Of a DNA stretch of 64,000 nt, positions 61,456 through 64,000 are shown in pieces. The DNA comes from Ferrovibrio xuzhouensis (lineage in GTDB: Bacteria; Pseudomonadota; Alphaproteobacteria; Ferrovibrionales; Ferrovibrionaceae). Position numbers and translations under genes: made by a program. The stretch covers positions 62,001 through 126,000 of the forward strand of contig NZ_JBHRYJ010000004.1 in NCBI RefSeq assembly GCF_042648965.1, written 5' to 3'. Under the pieces are notes generated by a model that worked only from the letters and a program-made list of their open reading frames with translations, made no database searches and was not told where the DNA came from. Every line of letters starts with the position of its first letter. Position 1 is the stretch's first letter.

Positions 61456-62298
61456 ATGGCCGACGCGCTGGTCATCGATCGTCTGTCCGAGGCCGATCTT
61501 CCCGGCCTGCAGACCCTGTCGGCCGAGGCCGGCTGGAACCAGACGATGGATGACTGGCGCATTTTCCTCGGCGCGGGCCAAGTGTTTGGCTGTCGCGAGG
61601 CTGGCCGGCTGCTCGCCTCGGCGGCGATCCTGCCCTACGGCGCTTTCGCCTGGATCAGCATGGTGCTGGTGACGGCGACGGCACGGCGGCTCGGGCTCGG
61701 CACCGGCCTGCTGCGCCATTGCATCGCCGAACTGCGCCGCATGGGTCTCGTGCCGCTGCTCGATGCCACGGCGGCCGGCGAGAAGATCTACATCCCGCTC
61801 GGTTTCCGGCCGCTCTACGGCATCACCCGCTGGCAGGGCCAGGGGCAGAGGTCGGGCAGGCCGGATGATACGGCCGTCACCACCGCGCTGCCGCTGAATG
61901 AAGCCGGACTCGCCGATGCCATCGCGCTGGATGCCGCCGTCTGCGGTGCGCCACGCGAAGGCCTGCTGCGCAGCCTGCAGGCGCGCGCGCCGCATCTGGC
62001 GCTCCGCCTGAAGCAGCACAGCATCCTGCTGGCACGGCCGGGCCGGCTGGCCACTCAGATCGGGCCGCTGGCCGCCAATGACGAGGCCGCCGCCATCGCC
62101 CTGCTGCAGGCGGCGCTGGCGCGCATCGACGGGCCGGTTTTCCTCGATGTCCCTGAGCAATGGACCGGCATTGCCGCAGAACTGCAGCAGCGCGGCTTCA
62201 GCAAACAGCGCGGTTTCCGCCGCATGGTACTGGATCGCGACGCGGGCTTCGGCGATCCGGGCCGCAGCTTCGTGATCGCCGGGCCGGAATTCGGCTGA
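61456..62298 (+). CDS. GNAT-family acetyltransferase-like protein
   Basis: A 280-aa protein. The N-terminal half is a GNAT domain with the acetyl-CoA loop TARRLGLGTGLLRHCI and Y-I-P-L-G-F-R-P-L-Y-G. The C-terminal half (from about residue 150, T-T-A-L-P-L-N-E-A) is the Acetyltransf_18-type extension. It starts 2 bp after the epimerase-like gene. Role unknown; possibly modifies an intermediate of the pathway. Confidence 0.83.
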   Translation: MADALVIDRLSEADLPGLQTLSAEAGWNQTMDDWRIFLGAGQVFGCREAGRLLASAAILPYGAFAWISMVLVTATARRLGLGTGLLRHCIAELRRMGLVPLLDATAAGEKIYIPLGFRPLYGITRWQGQGQRSGRPDDTAVTTALPLNEAGLADAIALDAAVCGAPREGLLRSLQARAPHLALRLKQHSILLARPGRLATQIGPLAANDEAAAIALLQAALARIDGPVFLDVPEQWTGIAAELQQRGFSKQRGFRRMVLDRDAGFGDPGRSFVIAGPEFG

Positions 62299-62344
62299 GC
62301 CAGGGCAGAGCAACAGGACGCGAGAAGAGAGGCGAGAGAGCATC

Positions 62345-63406
62345 ATGGGTCTGCATCATTCCAGTCTGCCGCAGGACGTGCTGGCCAGTCTGCGCCGCGG
62401 CGTGGTGATCCCGGCGCATCCGCTGGCGCTGGATGCCAACCGCCAGTTCGACCGCCGGCGCCAGCGCGCGCTGACGCGCTATTACGTCGATTGCGGGGTT
62501 GGCGGCCTGGCGGTCGGCGTGCATACCACCCAGTTCGCCATCCGCGAGGTCGGCCTCTACGAGCCGGTGCTGGCCGCCGCCATGGAAGACGCCAAGGCCT
62601 GGACCGACCGTCCGCTGGTGATGGTCGGCGGCCTCGCCGGCAAGACCGCGCAGGCGGTGCAGGAAGCGCAGACCGCGGTGCGGCTCGGCTACCATGCCGG
62701 CCTGCTCAGCCTGGCCGCCATGAAGGATGCCTCGCCCGACGCGATCATCGCCCATTGCGAGGCGGTGGCCGCCGAAATCCCGCTGGTCGGTTTCTACCTG
62801 CAGCCGGCAGTGGGCGGCGTGGTGCTCGACGCCGATTTCTGGTGCCGCTTCGCCAGCATCGACAATGTCATTGCCATCAAGGTGGCGCCGTTCCACCGCT
62901 ACCGTACCCTCGACGTCATGCGCGGCGTGGCGATGGCGCGGGCCGAGAAACGCATCTCGCTCTACACCGGCAACGACGACCATATCGTGCTCGACCTGAC
63001 CATCCCGTTCACGGTGATGCGCGACGACGGCCCGGTGACCTTGCGCTTTGTCGGCGGCCTGCTTGGCCACTGGTCGGTCTGGACGCAGCAGGCGGTGAAA
63101 CTGCTCGACCGCGTGCATGCCGAGATCGCGGCCGGCGCGGTTTCGCCCGAGCTGCTCGGGCTGGATGCCCGGGTGACCGACTGCAATGCCGCCTTCTTCG
63201 ATGTCGCTAACAATTTCCATGGCTGCATCGCCGGCTGCCACGAGATCCTGCGTCGCCAGGGCCTGCTGGAGGGCATCTGGTGCCTCGACCCGGAAGAAGG
63301 CCTCAGCCCGGGTCAGGCCGCGCTGCTCGACCGGGTCAGCCGCCAGCATGCCGACCTGTCCGATGACGCCTTCGTCGCCGCCAACCGCGAGCGCTGGCTG
63401 TCATGA
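62345..63406 (+). CDS. DapA-like aldolase/lyase
   Basis: A 353-aa (beta/alpha)8 Schiff-base aldolase related to dihydrodipicolinate synthase and N-acetylneuraminate lyase. The lysine is Lys179 in VIAIKVAPF and the tyrosine is in LVGFYLQPAVGG (Tyr151). It is longer than DapA (about 290 aa). The gene overlaps the ATPase gene (ATGA). In this operon it probably cleaves or dehydrates a keto-acid derived from the imported substrate. Confidence 0.85.
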   Translation: MGLHHSSLPQDVLASLRRGVVIPAHPLALDANRQFDRRRQRALTRYYVDCGVGGLAVGVHTTQFAIREVGLYEPVLAAAMEDAKAWTDRPLVMVGGLAGKTAQAVQEAQTAVRLGYHAGLLSLAAMKDASPDAIIAHCEAVAAEIPLVGFYLQPAVGGVVLDADFWCRFASIDNVIAIKVAPFHRYRTLDVMRGVAMARAEKRISLYTGNDDHIVLDLTIPFTVMRDDGPVTLRFVGGLLGHWSVWTQQAVKLLDRVHAEIAAGAVSPELLGLDARVTDCNAAFFDVANNFHGCIAGCHEILRRQGLLEGIWCLDPEEGLSPGQAALLDRVSRQHADLSDDAFVAANRERWLS

Positions 63407-64000
63407 CAGAGCCTGCGACCCGGAGCGGGGCTGCGCCGCTGATCCATCTGCAGAATGTCCGCAAGGTCTATCGCACCGGCGGCCGCGAATTCGTCGCCGT
63501 CTCGGATGTCACCTTCGATGTCGCCGAGGGCGATCTGGTCTCGCTGGTCGGCCCGTCCGGCTGCGGCAAGACCACCGTGCTGAAGATCCTCGCCGACCTG
63601 CACAAGGCGGACGAGGGCGTGGTGCAGATCGGCAGCCAGGCCGGCTTTGAGGCCGGCCGCGATGTCGGCATGGTGTTCCAGCAGGCCCTGCTGCTGAAAT
63701 GGCGCACCATCCTCGACAACGTGCTGCTGCCGGCCGATATCCTCGGCCTGCCGCGCAAGGCGGCCAAAGACCGCGCCCGCGCCCTGCTCGCCATGGTCGG
63801 GCTGGAGGGCTTCGAGGCGAAATACCCCTACGAGCTGTCGGGTGGCATGCAGCAGCGCGCCGCCATCGCCCGCGCGCTGGTGCATGACCCCAAGCTGATC
63901 CTGATGGACGAGCCGTTCGGCGCGCTCGATGCGCTGACCCGCGAGAAGATGAATCTGGAGATGCTGCGCATCTGGCAGCAGAGCCGCAAGACCATCATTT
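63403..64000 (+). CDS. ABC transporter ATPase (SsuB/TauB-like, 5' part)
   Basis: The first 199 residues of an ATP-binding subunit. They include Walker A GPSGCGKTT, signature LSGGMQQRAAIA and Walker B LILMDEPFGALD, typical of the nitrate/sulfonate/taurine group. The gene continues past the right edge. With the permease at 59589 and the binding protein at 57656 it completes one importer. Confidence 0.93.
   Translation, partial: MTEPATRSGAAPLIHLQNVRKVYRTGGREFVAVSDVTFDVAEGDLVSLVGPSGCGKTTVLKILADLHKADEGVVQIGSQAGFEAGRDVGMVFQQALLLKWRTILDNVLLPADILGLPRKAAKDRARALLAMVGLEGFEAKYPYELSGGMQQRAAIARALVHDPKLILMDEPFGALDALTREKMNLEMLRIWQQSRKTII

Noticed and set aside
1..64000. CRISPR arrays, rRNA genes, replication origins
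   Set aside because: I looked for regularly spaced repeats, rRNA-like sequence and DnaA-box clusters and saw none.

Overview
The window is a contiguous piece of a GC-rich (roughly two-thirds G+C) alphaproteobacterial chromosome. The gene content fits a Rhodospirillales-type organism. Signs of this are the topA-rnr pair, the alaC-hom-glpX-recJ run, a class I polyhydroxyalkanoate synthase, and the pcm-rhodanese-tolC-popZ-valS block; PopZ is an alphaproteobacterial polar organizer. Species cannot be named from the sequence alone.

Layout. 1-4000 (minus): 5' part of rnr (runs off the left edge) and topA. 4288-5969: OmpR-type two-component pair. 5975-9231: a PAS_5 protein, an SDR, an AT-richer patch with a broken small ORF, a YchJ-like SEC-C protein, a tandem muconolactone-isomerase-like protein and an inverted pair of REP-like palindromes. 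9231-18343: phaC, an OmpA-type lipoprotein, then alaC-hom-glpX-recJ reading rightwards, and a cupin. 18570-20086: tRNA-Glu(TTC) carrying a small decayed integrative element bounded by a perfect 43-bp direct repeat, followed by an IS3-type orfA remnant. 20450-21960: a CmoA-like carboxy-SAM synthase translationally coupled to an isoprenylcysteine-methyltransferase-like membrane protein. 21968-26218 (minus): a complete polyamine/opine-type ABC importer (binding protein, ATPase, two permeases).

26577-38579: a 2OG-Fe(II) oxygenase, arfB, an LpxR-like lipid A deacylase, a second PAS_5 protein, a three-gene phosphorelay operon (CHASE3 kinase, stand-alone receiver, REC-HisKA_2-REC hybrid), a DUF1194 protein, a VOC protein, purU, a receiver with replaced phosphosite, two orphan proteins and a degenerate EAL protein. 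38760-44121 (minus): a tightly packed molybdenum-hydroxylase maturation operon (MoxR ATPase, CoxE-like VWA, split XdhC, molybdopterin-binding/MocA fusion) without the enzyme subunits. 44305-44378: tRNA-Cys(GCA) on the minus strand. 44577-51210: pcm, rhodanese, tolC, popZ, valS and a cytidine-deaminase-like gene. 51231-54437 (minus): sugar-type ABC importer (binding protein plus two permeases, no ATPase in view).

54785-55697: two overlapping broken genes, one frameshifted by a 17-bp tandem duplication and one a 5'-truncated M19 dipeptidase. 55815-57459: an NTF2-like protein and an MFS transporter. 57656-64000: a TetR-controlled importer/catabolic locus. A binding protein is divergent from tetR. 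Downstream of tetR come a permease, an epimerase-like protein, a GNAT, a DapA-like aldolase and an ATPase (cut by the right edge). The same 20-bp operator-like sequence lies upstream of tetR and upstream of the permease.

Most of the window is ordinary core chromosome. The parts that merit a second look are the tRNA-Glu element with its flanks, the CmoA/ICMT pair, the TetR-controlled locus with its paired operators, the REC domain lacking its phosphosite, and the rearranged dipeptidase junction.
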